A stretch of DNA of 64,000 nt from Streptomyces sp. NL15-2K (GCF_030551255.1 NZ_CP130630.1:3391501-3455500); one strand, 5' to 3'; counted from the first letter of the stretch, positions 7,073 through 16,299 are shown. The notes: generated by a model not told the origin, from the letters alone. A program made the numbers and translations.

Positions 7073-8977
7073 TTGCCCGCACCGACCATGGACCACGTGC
7101 CCGTCTCCGTCGCCCTGGTCGGCGCCGGTCCCCGAGGCACCAGCGTTCTGGAGCGTCTCTGCGCCTCCGCGCCGGAACTCCTCCCGCCCGGCGCACGACT
7201 GACGGTCCACGTCGTCGACCCGGCACCGCCCGGCCCCGGCCGCGTCTGGCGCACCGCGCAGTCGCCCGAGCTGCTGATGAACACCGTGTCCTCGCAGGTG
7301 ACCCTGTTCACCGACGACAGCGTGGACTGCTCGGGGCCGATCCGGCCGGGCCCGAGCCTGTACGAGTGGGCGGCAGGCGCGCTGGACCCGGACGCGTACC
7401 CGACGCGCGCGCACTACGGCCGGTACCTGGAGTGGGTGTTCGCGCGGACGGTGCGCGAGGCGCCGCCCGCCGTGCACGTCGAGACGCACGCGGCACGGGC
7501 GGTACGGCTCGACGACGGCCCCGACGGCCGCCAGTCACTCACCCTCGACGACGGCCGCACCCTGCCCGGCCTGTCCGCCGTCGTCCTCGCCCAGGGCCAT
7601 CTGCCGGTGGTCGCGGACACGACCGGGCGACGGCTCGCCGCGTACGCCGAACGCCACGGCCTGAGCTACACACCGCCCGCCAACCCGGCCGACGTCGACC
7701 TGTCCGCCGTACCACCGGGCGAATCGGTCCTGCTGCGCGGCCTGGGCCTCAACTTCTTCGACCACACGGCCCTGCTGACCACCGGCCGCGGCGGCCGTTT
7801 CATACCCGACGGCCAGGGGCTGCGCTACCTGCCCTCCGGCCGCGAGCCGCGCCTGTACGCCGGTTCGCGGCGCGGCATCCCGTACCAGGCACGCGGCGAC
7901 AACGCGAAGGGCCCCTACGGCCGTCACCTCCCGCTCGTCCTCACCGACGAGGTGATCGCCCGCTTCCGCAAGCGCGCCGACTCCGGCGAGGCCCCGGACT
8001 TCCTCGCGGAGATATGGCCGTTGGTGGCGAAGGAGGTGGAGACGGTCTACTACGAGGCGATGGTCGGAGCCACGGAGTTCGCGGCTCCCGACTTCAGGGA
8101 CCGGTTCCTGGCCACCGCGCACGGCAGCGCTCAAGAGGCCGCCGTACTGGACGAGTTCGGCGTGCCGCCGGCCGACCGCTGGTCGTGGGACCGGATGTGC
8201 CGCCCGTACGCGGGGCAGGACTTCGCCGGCCCGGACGCGTGGCGGGACTGGCTGCTGGCGCATCTGCGCGAGGACGCCGCCCAGGCCGCCCTCGGCAATG
8301 TCGCCGGCCCCCTGAAGGCGGCCCTGGACGTGCTGCGGGACCTGCGCAACGAGTTGCGGCAGATCGTCGACCACGGCGGGCTGGCGGGCGCCTCCCGCCG
8401 GGACCATCTGGACCGCTGGTACACCCCGCTCAACGCCTTCCTGTCCATCGGCCCGCCCCGGCGGCGCGTCGAGGAGCTGGTCGCGCTGGTGGAGGCGGGT
8501 GTGGTGGAGGTGCTCGGGCCCGGGCTGGAGGTCCGCGAGGAGGACGGGGCGTGGGTGGCGCACTCCCCCGACGTGCCGAGTTCCGCCGTACGCGTCACGA
8601 CGCTCATCGAGGCGCGGCTTCCGGAACCGGAACTGCGGCGGACGGCCGACGATCTGCTCGCCCGGCTCCTGAAGACCGGCCAGTGCCGACCGCACGTCGT
8701 GGACGGGTACGAAACGGGCGGACTGGACGTGACGGAGCGGCCGTACCGCCTGATGGACCGTCAAGGCCGCGCGCACCCAAGGCGGTTCGCCTTCGGGGTG
8801 CCCACGGAAGGCGTGCACTGGGTGACGGCGGCGGGGGCCAGGCCTGGCGTGGATTCGGTCACGCTTTCGGATGCGGACGCGGTGGCGAGAGCTGCTCTAC
8901 GCGCGGCGGCGGCTGAAACGCAAGGGCAAGAAGAGGCAAACCAATGTCCAAATGTTGAACTTGAAAGCGTCAGTTAG
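7073..8977 (+). CDS. FAD/NAD(P)-binding protein (NAD_binding_9 type), TTG start
   Basis: 634 residues if started at TTG 7073, which has GGGAG 8 nt upstream; the next in-frame ATG (7088) has no ribosome site, so I prefer TTG. The N-terminus is a Rossmann nucleotide site, VSVALVGAGPRGTSVLERL, followed by the VDPAPPGPGRVW and LLMNTVSSQVTLFTDD segments typical of the large FAD/NAD(P)-binding proteins of actinomycetes. These are related to ornithine/lysine N-monooxygenase-like flavoproteins but usually have no assigned reaction. A second conserved stretch, ADNAKGPYGRHLPLVLTDEVIARF-like, follows at about 280. The gene stands alone, 90 bp before doxX. Function is unknown beyond a likely flavin redox role. 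Confidence 0.8.
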   Translation: MPAPTMDHVPVSVALVGAGPRGTSVLERLCASAPELLPPGARLTVHVVDPAPPGPGRVWRTAQSPELLMNTVSSQVTLFTDDSVDCSGPIRPGPSLYEWAAGALDPDAYPTRAHYGRYLEWVFARTVREAPPAVHVETHAARAVRLDDGPDGRQSLTLDDGRTLPGLSAVVLAQGHLPVVADTTGRRLAAYAERHGLSYTPPANPADVDLSAVPPGESVLLRGLGLNFFDHTALLTTGRGGRFIPDGQGLRYLPSGREPRLYAGSRRGIPYQARGDNAKGPYGRHLPLVLTDEVIARFRKRADSGEAPDFLAEIWPLVAKEVETVYYEAMVGATEFAAPDFRDRFLATAHGSAQEAAVLDEFGVPPADRWSWDRMCRPYAGQDFAGPDAWRDWLLAHLREDAAQAALGNVAGPLKAALDVLRDLRNELRQIVDHGGLAGASRRDHLDRWYTPLNAFLSIGPPRRRVEELVALVEAGVVEVLGPGLEVREEDGAWVAHSPDVPSSAVRVTTLIEARLPEPELRRTADDLLARLLKTGQCRPHVVDGYETGGLDVTERPYRLMDRQGRAHPRRFAFGVPTEGVHWVTAAGARPGVDSVTLSDADAVARAALRAAAAETQGQEEANQCPNVELESVS

Positions 8978-9067
8978 GGACTCCTAACGTGGGTGACTCG
9001 CTCGGTTCCGTCCCCAGACCGGTCCACCACCTCACGGACCGGCTCAACCGAAGGAGTACCCCCCACC

Positions 9068-9520
9068 ATGACCGCACGTCTCAACAGCGCCCAGCCCTAC
9101 GCGCTCGGCCTGTTCCGGATCGTGGTCGGCCTGCTCTTCCTCTGCCACGGAGCCGCCAAGCTCTTCGGAGTCCTCGGAGGCGCCGACGGCAGCGGCGGCA
9201 CGGTCGACAGCGGCACCTGGCCCAGCTGGTACGCGGGCGTCATCGAGCTGGTCGGCGGCTCGTTAGTGCTGCTGGGTCTGGGCACGCGGGTCGCGGCGTT
9301 AATCTGCTCGGGTTCGATGGCGTACGCGTACTTCAAGATGCACCAGCCCAACGCGCTGTGGCCCATGGAGAACAGCGGCGAGGCCGCGGCGATGTTCTGC
9401 TGGGCCTTCCTGCTGCTGGTCTTCACCGGCTCCGGCGCCCTGGGCCTGGACCGGCTGCTCGCCAAGCGCTCCACGGCGACGGAGAAGCCGGCGGCGGACC
9501 ACAGGCCGGTGGCCGCCTGA
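9068..9520 (+). CDS. DoxX family membrane protein
   Basis: 150 residues, four membrane segments. Start ATG 9068 has AAGGAG at 9051-9056. The first helix carries the DoxX signature ALGLFRIVVGLLFLCHGAAKLFG, and the C-terminal tail is charged and cytoplasmic. DoxX proteins are small quinone- or thiol-redox-associated membrane subunits of uncertain function, in mycobacteria linked to resistance to oxidative stress. A GC-rich hairpin follows the stop. Confidence 0.85.
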   Translation: MTARLNSAQPYALGLFRIVVGLLFLCHGAAKLFGVLGGADGSGGTVDSGTWPSWYAGVIELVGGSLVLLGLGTRVAALICSGSMAYAYFKMHQPNALWPMENSGEAAAMFCWAFLLLVFTGSGALGLDRLLAKRSTATEKPAADHRPVAA

Positions 9521-9529
9521 TCCTCTCGC

Positions 9530-9551
9530 ATGACCGCTTCGGCGCGGTCAT
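9530..9551 (+). terminator. Hairpin after doxX
   Basis: atgaccgc (9530-9537) pairs with gcggtcat (9544-9551) across a 6-nt loop, 9 bp after the doxX stop. There is no T-run, as is usual in Streptomyces terminators. Confidence 0.5.
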
Positions 9552-9734
9552 CGGCCTGGCCATCGGCCTGCCGGGCCGGGTGAACATGCCGTGCCGAACA
9601 CACGAGCCCCCCGTGAACCTCCTGTCACACCCCCGGCGTACGCTGTATGGCTGTTATGGGCCGCCCCTGCCGCTCTCCCGCGACACCGCGGCACGGCCTG
9701 GGTCTGTGCCACGGGGGATCACGGGGAGCTTGCG

Positions 9735-10364
9735 GTGCTTGAAAGTCTGGCAAATATGGAGAGTGTGGGGCTGCTGACCGGCAGCCCCTGGATCTACGCG
9801 GCGGTGGCCCTCTCGGTCCTCCTCGACGTTTTCGTGCCGGTCCTGCCCAGCGGCGTCCTGGTCATCACGGCCGCGACGGCCGCCGCCGCGGGTTCCGGCG
9901 CGGCGACGGGCGGTGTCCCGCACGAGGTGCCCGACATCCTGGCCCTCATCCTCTGCGCCACCACCGCGTCCGTGCTGGGCGACCTGGTGGCGTACCGCCT
10001 GGCCTGGCGCGGCGGGGACCGCCTGGACCGCGCGATCGCCCGTTCCCGCCGGCTGACCACCGCGCAGGAACGTCTCGGCACAGCCCTCGCCCGCGGCGGC
10101 GGCGCGCTGGTCGTCCTCGCCCGCTTCGCCCCGGCCGGCCGCTCGGTCGTCTCCCTCGGCGCCGGCGCCGCCCACCGCCGAGCCCGCGACTTCCTCCCCT
10201 GGTCCGCCCTGGCAGGCCTCTCCTGGGCCGCCTACAGCGTCGCCCTCGGCTACTTCGGCGCCCAATGGCTGGGCACGACGTGGCTGGCGACGGGGGTGTC
10301 GGTACTGGCGCTGTTCGGAGCGGGGGCAGGGGCGGCGTATGTAATGCGCCGCCAGCCCGCCTAA
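9735..10364 (+). CDS. VTT-domain (DedA/SNARE-associated) membrane protein
   Basis: 209 residues from GTG 9735, chosen because GGGGAG (9723-9728) lies 6 nt upstream; codons before it have no family similarity. The protein begins VLESLANMESVGLLTGSPWIY and has four to five membrane segments. The VTT-type re-entrant region contains the conserved GDLVAYRLAWRGGDRLDRAIARS stretch and the F-x-R-x-x-P-x-x-R motif, here ARFAPAGRSVVSL. Members act as phospholipid scramblases or undecaprenyl-phosphate flippases in other bacteria; the substrate here is not known. A second VTT protein is encoded at 25199. Confidence 0.82.
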   Translation: MLESLANMESVGLLTGSPWIYAAVALSVLLDVFVPVLPSGVLVITAATAAAAGSGAATGGVPHEVPDILALILCATTASVLGDLVAYRLAWRGGDRLDRAIARSRRLTTAQERLGTALARGGGALVVLARFAPAGRSVVSLGAGAAHRRARDFLPWSALAGLSWAAYSVALGYFGAQWLGTTWLATGVSVLALFGAGAGAAYVMRRQPA

Positions 10365-10657
10365 CCCTGCGGGCAGCCACTCCGAGTTAGCCGCAGGCAG
10401 CCTTCCGCGTTGGCCGCGGGCAGCCACTGCCCGTCAGCTGCGGGCATTCGTGCCGCCTAGGGCGGCACGGGTGGGCGCAGGCGGCACCCCGTCAGCGCCG
10501 GGTTGCGCGACCCGCCCCCGCCCAGCACCCACGCCTGGGGGCTGGGAAGGAGGCGCCCCTGCGATCCGGCCCAGCCGACGCCGTCATCCCGCGCCGGGTT
10601 GCGCGACCCGCCCCCGCCCAGCACCCACGCCGGGCCACCGCGAAACCCCGGCCCGCG
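10365..10657. repeat. Intergenic region with direct and inverted repeats
   Basis: 293 bp between convergent genes. It holds three loose copies of a GCGGGCAGCCACT-like unit (10368-10440), a hairpin gtgccgcc-tag-ggcggcac (10451-10469), and a perfect 41-bp direct repeat at 10495-10535 and 10591-10631, starting gcgccgggttgcgcgacccg. No credible gene is seen. Repeats like these are common between convergent genes in Streptomyces and may help termination. Confidence 0.8.
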
Positions 10658-10888
10658 CTACCCAGCCTTACGCGCAGCCACCCCCCGCACCTCCAGCCCG
10701 GCCAACAACTCAGCCGTAGCCTCCGCGATCACATCCACGGCCCGATCGAACACCTCCTGGTTGTGCGCGGCCGGCGCCCGAAACCCGGACACCTTCCGCA
10801 CGTACTGCAGGGCAGCGGCCCGAATCTCTTCCTCCGTCGCCTCTTCGGGCAACACAGGCGGACGAAGCGTCTTGATACTGCGGCACAT
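10658..10888 (-). CDS. DUF2277 family protein
   Basis: 76 residues starting MCRSIKTLRPP at ATG 10888. The body EEIRAAALQYVRKVSGFRAPAAHNQEVFDRAVDVI matches the DUF2277 family, small predicted all-helical soluble proteins with no known role. There is no ribosome site upstream, so translation may be leaderless. It is divergent from the MBL-fold gene, with a 139-bp shared promoter region. Confidence 0.88.
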   Translation of the reverse strand: MCRSIKTLRPPVLPEEATEEEIRAAALQYVRKVSGFRAPAAHNQEVFDRAVDVIAEATAELLAGLEVRGVAARKAG

Positions 10889-11027
10889 ACGACCAGTCTC
10901 GCCCCCAACGGCGAAGACCGCCGGGGAATACCCCCAACCATCCGCACAATTGTTCCGACAATGACCACGACCACCGCCAAGACCACCGCCAAGACCACCA
11001 CGACCAACACGACCACCGGGACCCCCC

Positions 11028-11834
11028 ATGACCACCGCACCCCTGGAGATCACGTACATAGGCGGCCCCACCGCCCTCCTCACCCTCCCCGACCTCCGCC
11101 TCCTCACCGACCCCACCTTCGACGCCCCCGGCGACTACCCCATCGGCTCCCGCAAGCTGACAAAGACCACCGGCCCAACACTCCCCCGCCCCGGCCCTGA
11201 CCCCAGCCCCAGCCCCACCCACGACCTCGGCCCGGTCGACGCCGTCCTCCTCTCCCACGACCACCACCCGGACAACCTCGACACCAGCGGCCGTACCTAC
11301 GTCACCCAGGCCCCCCTCACCCTCTCCACCGCCTCCGCCCACGACCGCATGGGCGCCCCCGTCCGCCCCCTCCCCACCTGGACCCACATCGACCTCCCCC
11401 GCCCCACCGGCGGAGCCCTCCGCGTCACCGCCGTCCCCGCCCTGCACGGCCCCAAGGGCTCCGAACCCCTCGTCGGCGAGGTCACCGGCTTCGTCCTGTC
11501 CGGCGAGAACCTGCCCAAGATCTACGTCAGCGGCGACAACGCCTCCCTGGACCTGGTCCGCGAAATCGCCGACCGCGAGGGCCCGTTCGACGTGGCGCTC
11601 CTCTTCGCGGGAGCGGCCCGCACCCCTCTCGTCCCGGACGCCCCGCTCACCCTCACCAGCGCGCAGGCGGCCGAGGCCGCGACGATCCTGGGCGCCCGGC
11701 ACGTCGTACCGCTGCACTTCGAGCACTGGGCCCACTTCACCGAGGACGGCACCACCCTGACGAGGGCCTTCGCCGACGCGGGCCTCTCCGAGCGCCTGCA
11801 CCTGCTCGCTCCCGGGGCTTCCGTGACCCTGTGA
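11028..11834 (+). CDS. MBL-fold metallo-hydrolase
   Basis: 268 residues from ATG 11028. The metallo-beta-lactamase fold is shown by the N-terminal strand pattern LEITYIGGPTALL, LLTDPTFD, the metal motif SHDHHPDNLD (about 67-76), an H at PALHGP (about 139), VSGDNAS (D at about 169) and a C-terminal VVPLHFEHW. This is the UlaG/YtnP-like or romA-like branch that hydrolyses small esters, lactones or phosphodiesters; the substrate is unknown. A Pro-rich insert (about 52-64) lies before the metal motif. The upstream sequence is a run of acc/gac repeats with only a weak ribosome site. Confidence 0.82.
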   Translation: MTTAPLEITYIGGPTALLTLPDLRLLTDPTFDAPGDYPIGSRKLTKTTGPTLPRPGPDPSPSPTHDLGPVDAVLLSHDHHPDNLDTSGRTYVTQAPLTLSTASAHDRMGAPVRPLPTWTHIDLPRPTGGALRVTAVPALHGPKGSEPLVGEVTGFVLSGENLPKIYVSGDNASLDLVREIADREGPFDVALLFAGAARTPLVPDAPLTLTSAQAAEAATILGARHVVPLHFEHWAHFTEDGTTLTRAFADAGLSERLHLLAPGASVTL

Positions 11835-11917
11835 CCTTGTAACCGTGTGACCCCTGCGATGATCTTCCCCGAGGCGGCCACCGTCCTGGGGCCGACCGAC
11901 GAGAGGAACCCCGCATC

Positions 11918-12829
11918 ATGGCGTACGACGCGCACGACGAACTCACCGTGGCCGTCCTCGGCCCCGGCGGCACCGGCGGCCTGCTCGCCGCACTGCTGTC
12001 CCGGGCCGGGCACCGGGTGATCTGCCTGGCCGGCGAGAAGACGGCCCAGACCCTGCGCACGGACGGAATCCGGGTCCACAGCGGGCAGTTCGGCGACTTC
12101 ACGGCCCGTGTCGAGGCGGACACCACGCTGCGCGAGCCGGTGGACGCCTGCCTGGTCGCGGTCAAGCACACCTCCCTCGACGCCGCGCTCGACCGACTCC
12201 CGCCCGAGCCCCTCGGCGACGGCCTGGTCGTACCGCTCCTCAACGGCGTCGAACACCCGGCGACCCTGCGCGCCTGCTACCGCCCGGACCGCGTCGCCCC
12301 CGCCGTCATCCGCGTCGAGTCGACGCGTGTCGCACCGGGGGTGATCGAGCACGGCAGCCCCTTCACCGAGGTCGACCTGACCGGTGACGAGGTACCCAAG
12401 GAGCGCCTCGACGCCCTGGCGCAGGCGCTCACGGCCGCCGGTCCGACCACCCGCGTGCTGGCCGACGAGTCGGCGGCGCTGTGGGCGAAGATGTCGTTCC
12501 TGGCACCGTTCGCGCTGCTCACGACCCGTCACGGTCTCCCGCTGGGCGAGGTACGCACGCACCACCGCGAGGAGTTGACGGCCCTGGTGGAGGAGACGGC
12601 GGCGGTGAGCGCCGCGTGCGGCGGCCCGGCGGACCCGGCCCAGGCCCTGGCCCGCTACGACGCCTTCCCCCCGCAGATGAAGTCGTCGATGCAGCGCGAC
12701 GCGGAAGCCGGCCGCCCGCTCGAACTCGACGCGATCGGCGGCGCGTTGCTGCGCGCGGCGGAGCGGCACGGGGTGGATGTGCCCGTAACGGAGCGTGTCG
12801 TAAGGGAGTTGAGGGGCGCCGGTCACTGA
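11918..12829 (+). CDS. Ketopantoate reductase-like oxidoreductase (ApbA/PanE family)
   Basis: 303 residues; ATG 11918 is preceded by GAGAGGAA. N-terminal Rossmann domain: VAVLGPGGTGGLLAALLSRAGHRV (about 10-33) with the GxGGxGG pattern, then VAVKHTSLDAAL and PLLNGVEH, the latter matching the family's Q/LNG-V loop (about 108-115). The C-terminal helical domain carries the conserved KMSFLAPFALLTT (Lys about 190) and the Ser/Arg-containing KSSMQRDAEAGRPLELDAIGG. Members reduce 2-dehydropantoate to pantoate with NADPH, but streptomycetes have several paralogues with other substrates and there is no pantothenate gene nearby, so no symbol is given. Confidence 0.82.
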   Translation: MAYDAHDELTVAVLGPGGTGGLLAALLSRAGHRVICLAGEKTAQTLRTDGIRVHSGQFGDFTARVEADTTLREPVDACLVAVKHTSLDAALDRLPPEPLGDGLVVPLLNGVEHPATLRACYRPDRVAPAVIRVESTRVAPGVIEHGSPFTEVDLTGDEVPKERLDALAQALTAAGPTTRVLADESAALWAKMSFLAPFALLTTRHGLPLGEVRTHHREELTALVEETAAVSAACGGPADPAQALARYDAFPPQMKSSMQRDAEAGRPLELDAIGGALLRAAERHGVDVPVTERVVRELRGAGH

Positions 12830-13058
12830 CCGGTCGCTGGTCGGTGGGCGAGGGCGCTGACGGCCTCGGAACAGTCTGACCATGCCCGGCTTCACGCGGG
12901 AGCGGTTTGCCGAACCGGCAACAACGCTCGCCCCCGTCGCGCCCCTGCCCGCAGGATCGCCGTACGAGCCGCAGCACCGGCGCCCGCGCGCGTAGCGGTG
13001 CCCTCGACGCCCGTACGACGCCCGCAGGAAGCTCGCAAGACGCCCGCACGGAGGACGC

Positions 13059-14054
13059 ATGCCGCACCCCGCCCAGCTCACCGATGTCACCCACCACCTG
13101 CTCCCCGGCCCGGCTGGCCGTATCCACGCCGTGGAGCAGGGAAGCGGGCCGCTGGTCCTGCTGCTGCACGGATTCCCGGAGTCCTGGTACTCCTGGCGTC
13201 ACCAGCTCCCCGTCCTGGCCGCCGCCGGCCACCGCGCGGTCGCCGTCGACGTGCGCGGCTACGGGCGCTCCTCGAAGCCGGACGCGGTGGACGCGTACCG
13301 GATGCTCGACCTGGTGGCGGACAACGTCGCCGTGGTCGAGGCCCTGGGCGAGACTTCCGCGGTGGTCGTCGGACACGACTGGGGCGCGACCGTCGCCGCG
13401 CACTCCGCGCTGCTCCGGCCCGACGTCTTCCGCGCGGTCGGCCTGCTGAGCGTCCCCTACACCCCACCCGGCGGCCCTCGGCCCACCGAGGTCTTCGCCC
13501 AACTGGGCGGCGGTCAGGAGGAGTTCTACGTCTCCTACTTCCAGGAGCCCGGCCGGGCCGAGCGCGAGATCGAACCCGACGTACGCGGCTGGCTCGCCGG
13601 TTTCTACGCCGCCCTGTCCGCCGACACCCTGCCCGCGCCCGGCGCCCCCGACCCCCACTTCGTGAGCCCCGGCGCCACCCTGCGCGACCGCTTCCCGACC
13701 GGCCGCCGCCCCTCCTGGCTCGGCGAGGACGATCTCGACGTCTACGCCGGGGAGTTCGAGCGCACGGGCCTCACCGGCGCCCTGAACCGCTATCGCGCCA
13801 TGGACCGCGACTGGAAGGACCTCGCCGGTTTCGCCGGAGCCCCCGTCACCCAGCCGTCCCTGTTCCTGGGCGGAGCCCTGGACGCCTCGACGACCTGGCT
13901 GTCGGACGCGATCGCCGCCTTTCCCACGACCCTGCCCGCACTGCACGCCTCGCACATCCTCGAAGGCTGCGGCCACTGGATCCAGCAGGAACGCCCCGAG
14001 GAGGTCAACCGCCACCTGCTCGACTGGCTGGCCTCCCTGCCGACCCGGCCTTGA
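13059..14054 (+). CDS. Alpha/beta hydrolase, epoxide-hydrolase-like
   Basis: 331 residues; ATG 13059 with GGAGG 6-7 nt upstream. Motifs: oxyanion-hole HGFPESWYSWRHQ (about 37-49), nucleophile elbow GHDWGAT with Asp (about 108) in place of Ser, which marks epoxide hydrolases and haloalkane dehalogenases, a cap domain with Tyr residues (about 150-240), and the catalytic His in EGCGHWIQQERPEEVN (about 308). The HGFPE motif favours soluble epoxide hydrolase over dehalogenase. The substrate is not known and the gene stands alone. Confidence 0.85.
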   Translation: MPHPAQLTDVTHHLLPGPAGRIHAVEQGSGPLVLLLHGFPESWYSWRHQLPVLAAAGHRAVAVDVRGYGRSSKPDAVDAYRMLDLVADNVAVVEALGETSAVVVGHDWGATVAAHSALLRPDVFRAVGLLSVPYTPPGGPRPTEVFAQLGGGQEEFYVSYFQEPGRAEREIEPDVRGWLAGFYAALSADTLPAPGAPDPHFVSPGATLRDRFPTGRRPSWLGEDDLDVYAGEFERTGLTGALNRYRAMDRDWKDLAGFAGAPVTQPSLFLGGALDASTTWLSDAIAAFPTTLPALHASHILEGCGHWIQQERPEEVNRHLLDWLASLPTRP

Positions 14055-14066
14055 GGGCGCGAACTC

Positions 14067-14438
14067 TCAGTACTTGGTGGGGAACAGGGCGAGCCTGGCC
14101 TTACTTCCGGAGACCGACTTCACCCAGATCTTCAGGTTGTTGAACTTGACGGTACCGCCCGGACTGGTGCTGCCGCTCAGGTACCCGCCGCCCGTGGTGG
14201 TGGCCGACATCTTCACCGATCGGGAGCTGATGTGCGTGATCTTCAGCTTCCCGAACCCGAACTTCTTGCTGTTGACCTTGATGGTCTTGGGCGCCGACAC
14301 GGTGCCCTCGCACCGCCCGTCGTAGCAGGGTCCCGGGGCGGCATACGCCGCCGGCGTCATCAGGCCGAACCCCAGCGTGCCCGCCATGGTCAGCGTCACG
14401 GCGGTCGTCGCGGCTCGCCTGCGCATACCCGTACTCAT
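14067..14438 (-). CDS. Small secreted protein, unknown function
   Basis: 123 residues; ATG 14438 with AGGAGGT upstream. A classical signal peptide (MSTGMRRRAATT, hydrophobic core, cleavage about AYA-A at 33) precedes a mature part of about 90 residues that is rich in Lys, Ser, Thr and Gly and predicted to be beta-strand rich. Two cysteines (CYDGRC) lie right after cleavage. I do not recognise a family. It is convergent with the epoxide-hydrolase gene, 12 bp apart. Confidence 0.75.
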   Translation of the reverse strand: MSTGMRRRAATTAVTLTMAGTLGFGLMTPAAYAAPGPCYDGRCEGTVSAPKTIKVNSKKFGFGKLKITHISSRSVKMSATTTGGGYLSGSTSPGGTVKFNNLKIWVKSVSGSKARLALFPTKY

Positions 14439-14541
14439 CAGTTGGACCTCCTGTGTGGGGGGATTCCGGCCCGGCATTGGTAACCCGCCGGTCCCGGGAC
14501 CCCTCCCGGGGAGGCGTGCGCACCCGTTGTGGCTGAGCGCG

Positions 14542-15786
14542 CTAAGTCCGTTCGGTCCTGCTCTGCCGTCGGCAGACGGCCGCTCCCACGGTCGCCAGCG
14601 CCAGGAAAGCGCCCATCACCAGCGCCATGGGAGCGGCGCTGCCGGTGCCGGACAGGCCGACGAGCGGGGAGGCGGCGGCGCCGAAAGCGAACTGTGCCGC
14701 GCCCAGCAACGCGGACGTGGCTCCCGGGGCATCCCGCCCGCGGCTCTGCCCCACCGTGGTCAGGGACGGAAAGAGGAACCCGAAAGACGAGACCGACACC
14801 AGCAGGCACGCCCACGTGGTCCACAGACCGCTGCCCACCGTCGAGGCGAGGGTCAGTAGGACCAGCTGGCCTGCCAGGCCCGTCGCCGCGCCGACGACCA
14901 TCAGCGTCTCCGGGCGGCGCCGACGGGCCAGTCGCCCGTAGAGCAGCGAACCGCCCAGATTACCGAGCGCGTTCACCCCGTACACGACGCTGCTCATCGT
15001 GGGCGACAGGTGCAGCAGGTCGTGCAGGACGAACGTCGCCCCGGCGATGTAGGCGAAGGTCGCGGCGCCGGTGCAGCCCATCGTCAGCACCGGCACGAGC
15101 ACGCCGGGCCGCGCCGCCATCCTCCCGGTGGCCCGCAGCGCCCCGCCGACGCCGCCTCCTGTGCGCCGCTCGGCCGTGAGCGACTCCGGCACACCCCGCG
15201 CGATTCCCACGGCCAGGACGGCTCCGGCGAGCGCCAGCGCTACGAACACGAACCTCCACGGCGCCACGGCCAGCAGGCCCCCGCCCAACACCGGCGCCAG
15301 CACCGGGCCCAGAGCCCCGATACCCGACAGGGCCGCGTACACCCGGGACAGTTCGGGCCCATGGAAGAGGTCGACGACCACGGCCCGTCCGACCACGATG
15401 CCCGCCGCCCCGGCGAAGCCCTGCCCGAAGCGCAGGACCGTCATCGCCTCGATCGTCGGCGCGAGAGCACATCCCAGACCGAACAGGGCGAACGCGGACG
15501 TGCCCACCAGGAGAACGGGCCGCCGGCCGACCATGTCGCTCATGGGCCCCAGGACGAGCTGCCCGGCGATGACGCCCAGCAGAAACGCGGTGAGGGACAG
15601 TTGCGTCCCAGCACTCGTGGTCCCCAACGAACTTGCCATGTCCGGCAGTCCGGGCACATACATGTCCGTGGCCAACGGACTGGCCGCCCCCAGACCGGCC
15701 AGAACCGCCAGGAGCAGCCCGTGGGACGCCACGGAGCGATCCTCACCGAGGTGTTGCCGCGTCTGCCGCACCCGGCGCGTGGTCAC
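14542..15786 (-). CDS. MFS drug efflux transporter (Bcr/CflA type)
   Basis: 414 residues, twelve membrane segments. The loop 2-3 signature GPMSDMVGRRPVLLVG and motif C-like GALGPVLAPVLGG mark a drug:H+ antiporter of the DHA1/Bcr-CflA subfamily; ATDMYVPGLPDM after helix 1 is typical of Bcr. Translation starts at GTG 15786, which overlaps the stop of the MarR gene by 4 nt (GTGA), so the two are coupled. The likely role is export of a drug or toxic metabolite under MarR control. Confidence 0.88.
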   Translation of the reverse strand: MTTRRVRQTRQHLGEDRSVASHGLLLAVLAGLGAASPLATDMYVPGLPDMASSLGTTSAGTQLSLTAFLLGVIAGQLVLGPMSDMVGRRPVLLVGTSAFALFGLGCALAPTIEAMTVLRFGQGFAGAAGIVVGRAVVVDLFHGPELSRVYAALSGIGALGPVLAPVLGGGLLAVAPWRFVFVALALAGAVLAVGIARGVPESLTAERRTGGGVGGALRATGRMAARPGVLVPVLTMGCTGAATFAYIAGATFVLHDLLHLSPTMSSVVYGVNALGNLGGSLLYGRLARRRRPETLMVVGAATGLAGQLVLLTLASTVGSGLWTTWACLLVSVSSFGFLFPSLTTVGQSRGRDAPGATSALLGAAQFAFGAAASPLVGLSGTGSAAPMALVMGAFLALATVGAAVCRRQSRTERT

Positions 15787-16295
15787 AAGGGCCCCGCCGT
15801 TCCGCGCTGCACCGCCGCCCCGCCGTCGGCCCGTTCCCGGTCCGCCGACTCGGCGTCCACGCCGGCCAGTTGCTGCATGAGCTGACCGGCCAGCCGCAGC
15901 AACCCACGCTCGGCAGGCGACAGGTGCTGTGCCAGCGCCGCCGCCAACCAGGCATTGCCGTCCCGCACATGGTCACGCAACGCCTGCTCGCCCGCAGCGG
16001 TCAGCGCGATGTCCTGGCGGCGCTTGTCGGCGCTGCTCCGGCTCCGCGTCACCCTGCCCTGATGCTCCAGGTCCTGCAACACCCGGGTCAGCGACTGAGC
16101 CTGCACCCCCTCGATCGCGGCCAGCTCACTGACCGCCAAAGGACCGCTGTGCTTGAGATGCGACAGCAGCGAGGCGGACAGACGGGTCAGCGGCTGAGCG
16201 CTTCCCGGCTGCTCCGCCCGCAGCCGGGAGGCCAGTCGCGAAATGCCCCACCGGAGTTGCTCGGCGGTGTACAGATCCTCGTCACTCACACCCAT
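15783..16295 (-). CDS. MarR family transcriptional regulator
   Basis: 170 residues. Winged-helix core: PLTRLSASLLSHLKHSGPLAVSELAAIEGVQAQSLTRVLQDLEHQGRVTRSRSSADKR-like segment, where the wing SSADKRRQDIALTAAGEQAL is characteristic of MarR. It is the first gene of a two-gene operon with the overlapping MFS pump. A perfect palindrome lies 4 bp upstream of its start codon, suggesting autorepression relieved by a ligand. The C-terminal 20 residues are low in complexity. Confidence 0.9.
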   Translation of the reverse strand: MGVSDEDLYTAEQLRWGISRLASRLRAEQPGSAQPLTRLSASLLSHLKHSGPLAVSELAAIEGVQAQSLTRVLQDLEHQGRVTRSRSSADKRRQDIALTAAGEQALRDHVRDGNAWLAAALAQHLSPAERGLLRLAGQLMQQLAGVDAESADRERADGGAAVQRGTAGPL

Positions 16296-16299
16296 GAGA

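Noticed and set aside
13059..14054. Haloalkane dehalogenase
   Set aside because: The GHDWG nucleophile fits both, but HGFPESW and the cap tyrosines favour epoxide hydrolase.
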